IMG/VR virus record: IMGVR_UViG_3300029319_000259
Span: 1 to 32,318 of that record
Strand: one strand, 5' to 3'
DNA from: a virus
Length of the DNA stretch: 32,318 nucleotides
Under the pieces are notes generated by a model, which did not search any database, was not told the DNA's origin, and saw nothing but the letters and a program-made list of their open reading frames with translations. Made by a program: the position numbers and the translations under genes. This document shows, in pieces, positions 13,791 to 23,000 of this stretch (the first letter of the stretch is position 1; every line of letters starts with the position of its first letter).

Positions 13791-15311
13791 TTACCCTTCT
13801 AATGTTTTTACTCTTGCTTCAAGTGCGGTTATTTTATCATTTGCTTCTTGTAATGCTTTAGTAAGTACAGCTATATATCCACCTGTCATACCACCTGTAA
13901 GACCTTTTGTTTTATCTTTATCTTCATCAGTAGCTACATATTCAGGTAAAACACTTTCAACTTCTTGTGCTACAAAACCAGCTTTAGTATGTTCTCCATT
14001 TGCTTTCCAATCAAAAGATACTGGATTTAATGCTAATATTTTATCTAATGACCCTGTAATTGGTTTTATATTTTCTTTTAATCTTTCATCTGATGTTGCA
14101 ACAAACGCAACATTTCCAGTACCATTTGCTGCGATAGCACCCATGTTTGTACCAAAATTACTAGCATAGAAATATATGTATCTATTAGCATTTGTTGTAG
14201 TTGTTGTTGCTTTTGACAAACTAATAACACCACAATTATCGTTACTTGATGTATTTCTAATATCTATAACACCACTACCTGCACCAGTAGCACTACCTGC
14301 TATAGATACTTTGTTATCACTTTGTAATGCAGAAGTTGTACCTACTAACAATTGTTGTGAAGCATTTACACGCAAGGCTTCAGTTCCACCAGTAATAATT
14401 TGTACTGTATCACCTGTAGGTCTTGTTATACCTGTATCGGTATCATTATTAAAAGAAAAAGTTGGAGTTGATACTCCTAAAGAAGTTGCTTGAATTTGAC
14501 CTCCTACAGACATATCAATTCTTAATCCTTCAACACTAGAACCACCGTCATCTCCTGCGAATACTATATCTTTATCTTGTGTTGGATTGTTAAAGTAAAA
14601 GTCACCACTTGATACATAAGTTTTACCAAATGTTGTACCTGAAGATAAAAAATGTATTTCAGCATTACCAGCATCAAGTGATACTGTACTAGAATTTTTG
14701 ACTGCTCCTCCAATATATAAATCTTTAAATCTAGCATCTGAGGCACCAATATCCATGTGATTGTCTCTTGCTGCATTTGCTGCAGTTATGTTGAAGAATT
14801 TTGTACCCCCTGAATGAATTCTAATTCCACCATTAGAACCATTTAAAAATCCTGCACTAGCATCAAAAGATGTTGCAGTAACACCTGCATTAAAAGTAGC
14901 TGCACCTGCTTCTGACATATCAAAGGTAACAGCAGTTATCTCTGAGCCACCATCTGTTCCTCTTATAAATAAATCAGCATTATTGACTAAACTTTTGATT
15001 TCTAAATCAGTTCCTTGCATGTCAATTTGACCAACATTTGTGCCACCTGTTGCAAAAATAATTTGTTGACCTGCTGCATCAAGTACAATATCTCCACCAA
15101 CATCAAGCGTTAAATCGCTTGTAGCACTTATTTGAGAAAAGGTTGGTGTAGATCCTACAGTCTCTATTAGATCAGACAATAGAGCTTTCTTCAGAGCATT
15201 GTCCGTGGCATCAAAGATAAGCATAGAATCAGCCCCAACAGCCGTTACCTGAGTTTGTCCAGATATTACTGAAGGATCTAAATATTCGCCATGTATCTTT
15301 GTTTTAGCCAT
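13791..15311 (-). CDS. Tail fibre with S74 self-cleaving chaperone (second in series)
   Basis: This is a 506-residue fibre. It opens with K-T-K-I-H-G-E-Y-L-D-P-S-V-I, then beta-rich repeats such as L-T-L-D-V-G-G-D-I-V-L-D-A and D-K-D-I-V-F-A-G-D-D-G-G, and ends in a 100-residue S74 domain with S407-D-E-R-L-K412, F-D-W-K-A-N-G and G-F-V-A-Q-E-V, plus a terminal coiled coil. The D-K-D-I-V/L-F-K/A-G-N/D-D-G-G block is shared with the 948-residue fibre upstream, so the two have exchanged or duplicated segments. It overlaps that gene's stop by one base (TAATG). Confidence 0.88.
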   Translation of the reverse strand: MAKTKIHGEYLDPSVISGQTQVTAVGADSMLIFDATDNALKKALLSDLIETVGSTPTFSQISATSDLTLDVGGDIVLDAAGQQIIFATGGTNVGQIDMQGTDLEIKSLVNNADLFIRGTDGGSEITAVTFDMSEAGAATFNAGVTATSFDASAGFLNGSNGGIRIHSGGTKFFNITAANAARDNHMDIGASDARFKDLYIGGAVKNSSTVSLDAGNAEIHFLSSGTTFGKTYVSSGDFYFNNPTQDKDIVFAGDDGGSSVEGLRIDMSVGGQIQATSLGVSTPTFSFNNDTDTGITRPTGDTVQIITGGTEALRVNASQQLLVGTTSALQSDNKVSIAGSATGAGSGVIDIRNTSSNDNCGVISLSKATTTTTNANRYIYFYASNFGTNMGAIAANGTGNVAFVATSDERLKENIKPITGSLDKILALNPVSFDWKANGEHTKAGFVAQEVESVLPEYVATDEDKDKTKGLTGGMTGGYIAVLTKALQEANDKITALEARVKTLEG

Positions 15312-18157
15312 TATTTACTCTCCAACTCTGCTACTTTTGCTTCTAGCTCTTGTATCGCTTTAACTAATACAGGCACGAGTTTTTCATATTTCATGCTATA
15401 AGTTTTACCATCAGGAGATAAAGCGTAAGTTAAATTAGTTTTATTAGTTCTGTTGTAACCTGCTGACTTTTCTAATTTTTCTACATCTTGAGCTTTAAAA
15501 CCAATGTCTAATTGGGCTTCTTTATGTGTTCCATCATGTGTAACTGTAAGTAAATCTGTGTCCGGGTTTTTATCCCAGTCTACATAACTTGACCTTTTAT
15601 CCCATTTAAACGTATAAGGTTTAAGGCTCTTTACAAAATCTAATCCTAAATCTAATGCTGTAAAATCAGTTTTATCTCTTTCATCTGATGCTACAGATAA
15701 AGAAACCTGACAATTAAGAGAAGTAATAGCAGTATCCCCTATACAAGCTATATTACTTTGTGAAGTAATTTGTCCTCCTGGTTGACCCGCATTACCTGCT
15801 CTATAGCCAATACCTATATTATTAGCTCCTGTTGTAACATTTTTAATAGTATTAGTACCTAAAGACACATTAAAAGACCCCGTAGTACAGTCCTCTAAAG
15901 CATCAACACCTATAGCAGTATTGTAGCCATTACCTGTTGTTGCACTTGTTCCTGCACGAGTTCCTATAAAAGTGTTATTGTGAGCTGAAGTTATTGCATC
16001 CCCCGCCTGACTACCTACTATCGTATTTGATCCACCTGATGTAATATTGTACCCTGCGTTTCTCCCTATACAGGTGTTGTGGTCATTGCCTGACATACTA
16101 TTACCAGCACCATAACCCACGCAAGTATTCCAGCCTCCCGATGTGTTGGTTGACAAAGCATAATTTCCAACTGCGACATTGTAATCCCCTGTGGTGATAT
16201 TCATACCAGCTCTATATCCTATTCCAGTATTGTGAATTCCGTCTGTCACATCTTCTAATGCTTCATATCCTACCGCTACGTTAGAATCTCCACTAGTTAA
16301 ATTATTTAATGCTCCGTAACCTATAGATGTATTACCTGCTGAATCTGTTATATCTGCTGAAGTTGCTTTGATTTCTCCATTTACATGAAGTTTTTGTGAA
16401 GGCGAAGTTGTACCAATTCCAACATTACCAGAACTCGTAATTCGCACTCTTTCTGATCCACCAGTAAAAAATCTTTGATTTCCACTATCTTTTTGATCAT
16501 AAATTACATCAGAACTATCCATATAGATTTGAGTACCATCTCCTGATCCTACTCCAGTAGTGCTATTTGCAAGTTTAATTCTTGGATTACTTGCATTATA
16601 GACCTGTAAACCACCTCCCGATGGAAAAGCTACAGATGTATTACCTATAGAAACATTACCTGAATTGTCTAGAACCATAGCTCCACTTGTACCAGCAACA
16701 TTAAAATACATGTGATCAAGGCTATGATAATAAATAACTGCACCTCTAGCTCTTGTAGTATCAGAAAAATATATAGCACCTGCATCGCCTGTTGGTGTTC
16801 TAAAATCAATACCTGCTGAACTGTTGTTTTCAATAATTACTAAATCACCACCATCAGCACTATAAGAAGAACCTGATGCAGCTTTTTTAATGTGCAATAT
16901 GTTTTCAGGTGAAGTTTCTCCTATACCAACTTTATTATTAAAGTAAGCACTTCCTGCATCTGACATATCAAGGGTAAGAGCAGTTATACCAGAACCACCA
17001 TCATTTCCTTTGAATAATATATCTTTATCTTGTACTCCAGCTTCCATCACAAAATCACTAGAGCTATTGTTAAATTTGCCTATTTCAGTTCCAGCATCTT
17101 TAAAACTTATTTCACCACCATCAGAATCAAGATTAATACCACCTGCTACATCTACCGTCAAATCACCACTGGCTTTTACTAAATTGCCACCTATGTTTAT
17201 GTGACTAGAAGTTTTTACTTCCCCAACAATATCTACGGGCACGGTTGGTGAAGCAGTTCCTAGGCCTACACGAGAGTTAGCGTTATCTACTACAAAGGTA
17301 GGAGAGTCGAACGCAACGTCGTGAGATCCTACGGTTAGGGTGCCGGGCATAGTAATGTTGCCCGAAAGCTTTGCACTTGTTATGGTGCCGTCACTTGGTG
17401 TACCTATGTTTACTGGGTTTATTACATAAACAGTAACAGTTCTACCTGATACAACACCCGTGTCTAATGTAAGGGTGTTAGAACTAATTGTGTACGCAGC
17501 TTGGTTTTGAAATACACCATCTATAAATACTAGAAGGTTACTTTCTGCTGCTGGAGAGTCAGACAGAGTAAAAGCTGTTTGGTTAGAAGTAGCTGTAAAA
17601 GTGTCTACGGTAAGGTTAGAAGACTGTAGATTAATAAGATTATCGACTATTACTTCTATTTTCGTGCCGTTTACTGGAGCTGCATCAAAAGTTAGTGTGC
17701 TACCACTAAAACTAAAAGTGTCGTGATGTTGCATAACACCATCAAGAAAGACCATAGCATTAGCTTCTACGCCGGGATTTATACCTATATCATATGCAGT
17801 TGCGCTAGAAGCCGCTGTAGCGTTGTAAACAGTTTGGTTGGCTGATTTAGATGCAATGTTCTCTTGTATGTCTGTGAGAAGCGCTGCAGTCGTTCTTAGC
17901 TGTACTGTAGAGCCATTAGCAAAGGTTCTTGCTGTAGTATTGTCTTGTGCACGAACTACAGTCCATGTGGTGCCTGAAACAGCAGTAATCTTAACTATTT
18001 CGTTATTGCTACCATCGTCTATCGTGGCGTAGAAATACTCTCCTGCACCTACGGTAGGGAATGTGCTACTGCTAGTAACGGATATGCTGGTAGCACTTGT
18101 ACTAGTTATAGCCGCTGCTAGAGTAGTTTCGGCATTGTTTGTAAAAACTACGCCCAT
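15311..18157 (-). CDS. Large tail fibre with YadA-like repeats and S74 chaperone (first in series)
   Basis: This is a 948-residue fibre. The N-terminal region (about 1-270) is Thr/Ser-rich with paired repeats (F-L-D-G-V-M-Q-H and F-I-D-G-V-F-Q-N). A fibre body with V-G-I-G-T-T-S-P-S-Q-K-L-H follows. Residues about 605-785 hold around nine YadA-head-like repeats of N-x-x-I/V-G-x-x-A-G/L-x-x-x-T-x-G, expected to form a trimeric left-handed beta roll. The last 125 residues are a more distant S74 chaperone, S824-D-E-R-D-K829, with Y-T-F-K-W and G-F-K-A-Q-D-V. GGAG lies eight bases before the ATG. It is likely the main fibre, with the two following genes as further fibres or branches. Confidence 0.88.
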   Translation of the reverse strand: MGVVFTNNAETTLAAAITSTSATSISVTSSSTFPTVGAGEYFYATIDDGSNNEIVKITAVSGTTWTVVRAQDNTTARTFANGSTVQLRTTAALLTDIQENIASKSANQTVYNATAASSATAYDIGINPGVEANAMVFLDGVMQHHDTFSFSGSTLTFDAAPVNGTKIEVIVDNLINLQSSNLTVDTFTATSNQTAFTLSDSPAAESNLLVFIDGVFQNQAAYTISSNTLTLDTGVVSGRTVTVYVINPVNIGTPSDGTITSAKLSGNITMPGTLTVGSHDVAFDSPTFVVDNANSRVGLGTASPTVPVDIVGEVKTSSHINIGGNLVKASGDLTVDVAGGINLDSDGGEISFKDAGTEIGKFNNSSSDFVMEAGVQDKDILFKGNDGGSGITALTLDMSDAGSAYFNNKVGIGETSPENILHIKKAASGSSYSADGGDLVIIENNSSAGIDFRTPTGDAGAIYFSDTTRARGAVIYYHSLDHMYFNVAGTSGAMVLDNSGNVSIGNTSVAFPSGGGLQVYNASNPRIKLANSTTGVGSGDGTQIYMDSSDVIYDQKDSGNQRFFTGGSERVRITSSGNVGIGTTSPSQKLHVNGEIKATSADITDSAGNTSIGYGALNNLTSGDSNVAVGYEALEDVTDGIHNTGIGYRAGMNITTGDYNVAVGNYALSTNTSGGWNTCVGYGAGNSMSGNDHNTCIGRNAGYNITSGGSNTIVGSQAGDAITSAHNNTFIGTRAGTSATTGNGYNTAIGVDALEDCTTGSFNVSLGTNTIKNVTTGANNIGIGYRAGNAGQPGGQITSQSNIACIGDTAITSLNCQVSLSVASDERDKTDFTALDLGLDFVKSLKPYTFKWDKRSSYVDWDKNPDTDLLTVTHDGTHKEAQLDIGFKAQDVEKLEKSAGYNRTNKTNLTYALSPDGKTYSMKYEKLVPVLVKAIQELEAKVAELESK
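15795..16345 (-). repeat. YadA-head-like tandem coding repeat
   Basis: This is a stretch of imperfect coding repeats within the large fibre gene, each about 20-24 codons, with the pattern N-T/V-x-x-G-x-x-A-G. The units differ at most bases, so the array is old and kept by protein structure rather than by recent duplication. Edges are approximate. Confidence 0.7.
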
Positions 18158-18171
18158 AAATTACTCCTATT

Positions 18172-18600
18172 TTAACTTACTGTTACAGTCCAAGTGATGG
18201 TCATTGAGTCAGCTGAACCCTTATTAACAACTGAGAATACTGTTCTACAAAGCATAGTTCCACCAGAAGAAGCTGTAAGTATACCTGCTTCTGTAACTGC
18301 GCCTGTACCAGTACCTGCTGCAAAAGTAGCTACGTAAGTAACAACATTACTAGAAACAGTAGTACTTGTTAGAGAAACTCTTCCAAGTTCTGTACCTAGT
18401 GCTGTATTACCAGCAGCTGCCGCTGTTGTACCACTACCAATAGCCATGTGAGACATGGTACTAGAGTTGTTCTTCATACGATCTGCTACGTAGGCTTTAC
18501 CTGCAGTAACCACTAAGTTGTCAATATCACGTACAACTTCGCCGTTTAGGCTAATTTGCAAGTGACCTTTCATTTTTAGGTTGTCTTGTATTTTAGACAT
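18172..18600 (-). CDS. Small tail fibre/baseplate protein
   Basis: This is a 142-residue, mostly beta protein. Its marks are M-A-I-G-S-G-T-T-A-A-A near residue 52, L-G-R-V-S-L at 72-77, A-V-T-E-A-G-I-L and T-V-F-S-V-V-N-K-G in the last third, and a closing M-T-I-T-W-T-V-T. This pattern recurs in phage tail fibre-associated proteins. It sits between the stalk repeat protein and the large fibre, so it may link them. GAGG is eight bases upstream of the ATG. No enzymatic residues are apparent. Confidence 0.65.
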   Translation of the reverse strand: MSKIQDNLKMKGHLQISLNGEVVRDIDNLVVTAGKAYVADRMKNNSSTMSHMAIGSGTTAAAAGNTALGTELGRVSLTSTTVSSNVVTYVATFAAGTGTGAVTEAGILTASSGGTMLCRTVFSVVNKGSADSMTITWTVTVS

Positions 18601-18612
18601 AATTACCTCGCT

Positions 18613-19617
18613 TTAAGCGTTTAACATATTATTATTAAGAGCCGCACTATTTATAGGTCCGCCTCCTTGTATCAATTCTACATCAATTGATTCAGTTATT
18701 GTAGCAGTATCTGCAAAAACTGGTGAAACGCCAAAGGCTGTACTTTCACTAATTGTCGCCGTTTCCGCTATAGTTCCCATAGCAAAACTAGCCACATAGG
18801 CCTCTGCTACGGACACTCCTTCTGCAATGTCACCCGGCACGAACGAACTAGCGTAAGATTCGGACACGGAGATCCCCTCTGCGATATCACCTGGAGTGAA
18901 CGCAAATGCAGAGGATTCTGACATTGTAACAATGTTGGTTTTGTTTAAATTACTCTCTGTAGCTAAGTCATCACTAGCAGAAGCTGTGTCATCTAAAGTG
19001 TAAGCATCTGCAAAATCACGTGAATAAACTACTGTTCTAGCTAAAGATTCGCCTACACTAAAGGAATCTTCTAATAAATTAGACACTTCTAATATTTGAG
19101 AATCACTAAAAGAGTAGCTATCAGCTAATGCTGTGCTTACATCAAAAGCTTGTGATTCACTAATAGTTACAGAATCAGATGGGTTTTTACCAAATGCGTA
19201 CGTATGAGACTCCGACATACTAGTAGATTCTGCAAAATCTCTAAGATAAGTAACTACTTTACTAAAATCTTCACTTACAGAAACAGATTCTGTTAAAGGT
19301 TTTTGCATAGCGTTAGCTAGCTGTTCTGTTATTGTTGGTGTGTCGCCTAGCCCTTTACCAAAACTAAACACGTCCGAATCAGTAAAACTAAAGGATTCTG
19401 CATTAGGTGAGTTATATTGTGCAGTAAAGTAAAGGTTTTTACTGTCTGAATCTAATAAAACATTTGCAGCAGTAAGCTGTTGAAATGCAACGATTTGTTG
19501 CATATCTATATATTGTACTGTAGTTTTTAAATGCTCAAATAAGCTTACAGCTTCTGTAGAATCTGTTTGTATTACCAGCTTTAGTTGCTGGTAGTCTACT
19601 GTAAACTTGAATGCCAT
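18613..19617 (-). CDS. Repeat-rich tail stalk/fibre protein
   Basis: This is a 334-residue protein. The first 70 residues are a helical/beta head (Y-Q-Q-L-K-L-V-I-Q-T). From about 72 to 315 it is built of about 13 loose repeats of roughly 15-22 residues in which S/T-x-S/T-E/D-S follows F/A and a D/E-rich turn, such as V-S-V-S-E-D, S-M-S-E-S, V-T-I-S-E-S and A-T-I-T-E-S. Two neighbouring units are almost identical (P-G-D-I-A-E-G-I/V-S-V). The composition is acidic and Ser-rich. I do not know a named family. A fibrous spacer in the adsorption apparatus is the simplest reading from its place between the BppU-like and fibre genes. It starts inside the stop of the upstream gene (TAATG). Confidence 0.6.
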   Translation of the reverse strand: MAFKFTVDYQQLKLVIQTDSTEAVSLFEHLKTTVQYIDMQQIVAFQQLTAANVLLDSDSKNLYFTAQYNSPNAESFSFTDSDVFSFGKGLGDTPTITEQLANAMQKPLTESVSVSEDFSKVVTYLRDFAESTSMSESHTYAFGKNPSDSVTISESQAFDVSTALADSYSFSDSQILEVSNLLEDSFSVGESLARTVVYSRDFADAYTLDDTASASDDLATESNLNKTNIVTMSESSAFAFTPGDIAEGISVSESYASSFVPGDIAEGVSVAEAYVASFAMGTIAETATISESTAFGVSPVFADTATITESIDVELIQGGGPINSAALNNNMLNA

Positions 19618-19991
19618 TAATCAAAGTCGTCACGTACTTTAAACTTTATCAAATCCTGTACTGTTTGTATGTTCCCATCTGATTTTGTAAATTCAAGTTC
19701 TCCTTCAAAAGTACCAGCAGTTGACCATGTTCCTGATGGAAAAGCCAATATACAAGTTCCTGAACTAGGAGCAGAAATAGTAGCTGTAATAGTAGATAAC
19801 ACTGTAGTTTTACCTACTTCTCTTATTCTTAGTTTTACAGAACCACCTGTTAAATTTACAGGAGCCCATGTTGTGCTATCTTCTACATCTAAAGTAGCAC
19901 CAGAAGCAGCACTATTACTGTCTTTTAGATTAAAAGTAAGTTCAGGCAGTGTATCGCCTACTACTAATTTTATTGTGTCTGAATATGCCAT
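19617..19991 (-). CDS. BppU-like baseplate upper protein, N-terminal domain type
   Basis: This 124-residue beta protein has the layout of the BppU N-terminal domain. D-T-L-P-E-L-T-F-N-L-K-D is followed by V-N-L-T-G-G-S-V-K-L-R-I-R-E, then G-T-C-I-L-A-F-P-S-G-T-W, A-G-T-F-E-G-E-L-E-F and closing I-K-F-K-V-R-D. In other phages this domain anchors receptor-binding proteins to the tail. Here it is a stand-alone version directly ahead of the stalk and fibre genes, so it probably serves as their attachment piece. Confidence 0.75.
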   Translation of the reverse strand: MAYSDTIKLVVGDTLPELTFNLKDSNSAASGATLDVEDSTTWAPVNLTGGSVKLRIREVGKTTVLSTITATISAPSSGTCILAFPSGTWSTAGTFEGELEFTKSDGNIQTVQDLIKFKVRDDFD

Positions 19992-20003
19992 AATTAATTA
20001 TAC

Positions 20004-23000
20004 CTATAAATTATTGTAAACAGGAGCTAAGTCTTTTACTTTTAACTGTCCTGTAAATAAATCATACCCTTTTTCTACGGTTGGTCCAAGTGGGCCCACC
20101 CACATAGGGTCTCCATATCTTTTATCTTCCATAAACAAAGGAAGCGCTAAAGTAAAAGGTCCAAGTACTCCAGATCTATCTAAAATCTCTGTGCTATATT
20201 CGCCCCAGTCCATTTCTTGAGACCTTCTATAATTTTTATCTTCTGGACTTATTCCCGGTAACAACCAAGCTAAACCAACTTTAAACCTTTCACGTAAATC
20301 AAAACCTAACATAGTTAAAGGTAATAAAGTTGCAGCGCCTAAAAACAAAGGCACAGCTGCGCCTTTTAATCCTGCTTCTGTATATCTAGCTTGCATTTCA
20401 TTTATAGAACCACCTACGATAGTTTTACCGTAAGCGTAAAAGAAAGACTTAAGTTGCCATACTAGAGCAAATCTAGGGTCAGAAGCCCAAATAGGTCTTT
20501 CTGCTGCGTTTGGTCTAACAATAGATTCATCTACAAACCTAGCTAATGCTAATTGTATTTTTTCATTACCTGCTTGTTTTACGTCTCCTCCTCCCCAAGC
20601 TATAACATCATCTGCTGTTACACCTAATTCTTTTAAATATCTTATAGCTCTTTTATCACCTTTTTTTGCTTTTTCAGCATTATCTAATAAGAAAGCTTTA
20701 CCCATGCCTGCTGCAAAGATTCTAGTAAACCTAGTAAATTGTTCTAGTCCTATGGCCCTAAAGAATTGATTAGTAAACTTTTTAGTTTTTTCGTTTGTGT
20801 ATTCTAATTCTCCTGCACCTACAAAAGTTTCCATCATTGCATCAATACCTACTACTCCTATATCTTTAGCTAATTTTGCTGCTTCATTTGGATCTTTTAT
20901 CATGTTAAAAATAGTTCTAGTTGCAGTACGCAAAGCCCCAAAGTCTTTAGACCTAAGTATAGGACCTGCTAAATCTGGGAAAGAAGCAAAAGTAGCAAAT
21001 GTTAAAAGAGTAGTTACATTAAAAGCTAAACCTATTTGATTAGCGCCTCTAAACAAACCACTAGATATTGGTGTTATTTTACCTAACATAGCCATTACAG
21101 CTTTTTCAGCTTGCGCTCTTTGTTTAGGGTTTTCTATTTGACTAAGCAACTCAGCAATTCTTTCTGGTCCCCCTCTTTTGTTTAGTTCTACCCTTTTTAC
21201 CGTGTTGTCAATATACTTTTGTAAAGCTCTATGTGGGTCTTCTAATAGCTCTGCATCTCTTAAACGTTTAGTAGGTACATTTTTATAAAGAGCTGCTCTA
21301 GATTTTATTAAACCTATATTATATTTAGCACCATCACTATCTATTTCTATTTCATTAGATATATCTGCAATTGTAGCCTCTACTGCTTCATTAGCTTCTT
21401 GTTCGGTTAAATCAGTATCTCTAATTGTACCGTCTGCGTTTTTATCTCCTTTTTTGTTAAATTCCATAAGTAAGTCTACTAATTCTTGTTTCTTTTCAGG
21501 GTTGCCTGCTACTTCTTCTATAAGTAAAGAACGTGGGAAGAAGTTAGAAAGTTTACTTATACCTATTTTTTCTAAACCTAATGAATCGTAATGTTCTGTT
21601 AACCACTCTCTAATTCTTGCAGCTTGTGGCCCTAGTTGCTCTGTAGGTATAGTATTATCTTCAGCTTGTAAAAGAATATCCATTTTTTCTTGCGTCATTT
21701 CACCAGTCTTACGCACCCCTAGGATGTCTTGTATTTCAGTCATTTTACCCCTAGCAATAGTAGTAGCTGCAGTAAGGAACCCTATAGCTTCTGTACTTTG
21801 AGGTTGTCCTCTAAACATTTGTGCAAGTTTTATACCTGCTGGGCCAAAGCCCCTAAGCAAATCATCCTTTGCAAATAAAACCTGTTTAAGAAATGCCCCT
21901 ACGCCAAGAGGTTCTCCTGAATCTATTAATGTGTCTATTGTTTGTTTTATTTTTCTTGGAGCATTAGGATCGTTAAGAGGTATTTCATCTCCTAGTTTTT
22001 CTAAGGTTTCTTGTATTTCTGCAGCTGCTAAATACTTTGTCATAAAATGACCAGGGTCAGTATTTATTCTTTTTAGTTCTACTACATAGTCAGCAAAAGC
22101 AGGATTAACTCCATATCTTCTGTTAGCAAAATTACTAAACTCTTTTACAAAAGCTTTTATTTTATTTGATAAACGTTTAAAGAAAGAATCTGTTTGATTT
22201 TGTGCTTTTTTAGTTTCATCAAGTAAATAAGAACCCACTTGATCAGACATCCATTCTTTAAAACCTTGTTCATCATTTGTATATTGAGCAGTGTCATTAG
22301 TCTTTCTTTCTTCGTTAAATGCATCTAATAAACCTTGTCTTAAAGCAGGCACATTTAAACTAAATTCTAATTCTTGGTTTACAAAAGAATGACCTATTTC
22401 ATGGGCTACAGTAAAAGCTCTAGCCCCTTGGGCGCCTTCACTTAAACCTTCTCTGGTTTGTACAAGAATAACGTCAAAATTTGCCCCTTTTAAATTCATT
22501 CCTCGTGTAGAACTTTCTGGACCCATTTTGGCAAGGGCTCTTTGTACTCTATTAGCTAAATCAACATCACCGTCTAAAACTTCGGCTGTAATGTTTTCTG
22601 TAGTGCTAAATATTCTGTAAGGTTTTTTTAAACCTAATTTAGTATTTGCAATACGTTGAAAGTCTTTAAGAAAAGTAGCATTTAAATGTTGTTCAACCAC
22701 GCTAGAAAAGAATACTCCAGGTTTGGGGCCACCTGTTTTAGTTGAATCTCCTTTTGCATAAGGGTTTTTAAATATTCTTCTATTAAACTCATCTTCTGCT
22801 CTTTGATCTGCAGTAGGTTGTTCAGACCCTAGTTCTTGGTCTTGTTCTTTTAAAGATTCTAGTTCATTTTCAAGTCTTGCAAGTTTTTCATCCATTTTAG
22901 CTAAAACAGATTCTTGGGTAACAGCTTCTCCAGTATCGCTAGTAAATGGTGTGATTGGATTTTTTTGTCTTTCTTCTATTTTAGCTTTTTGGTCTCTTAT

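Noticed and set aside
14564-14776. Open frame of about 70 codons on the minus strand within the second S74 fibre
   Set aside because: It is contained in another frame of the fibre gene and has low-complexity composition and no start signal.
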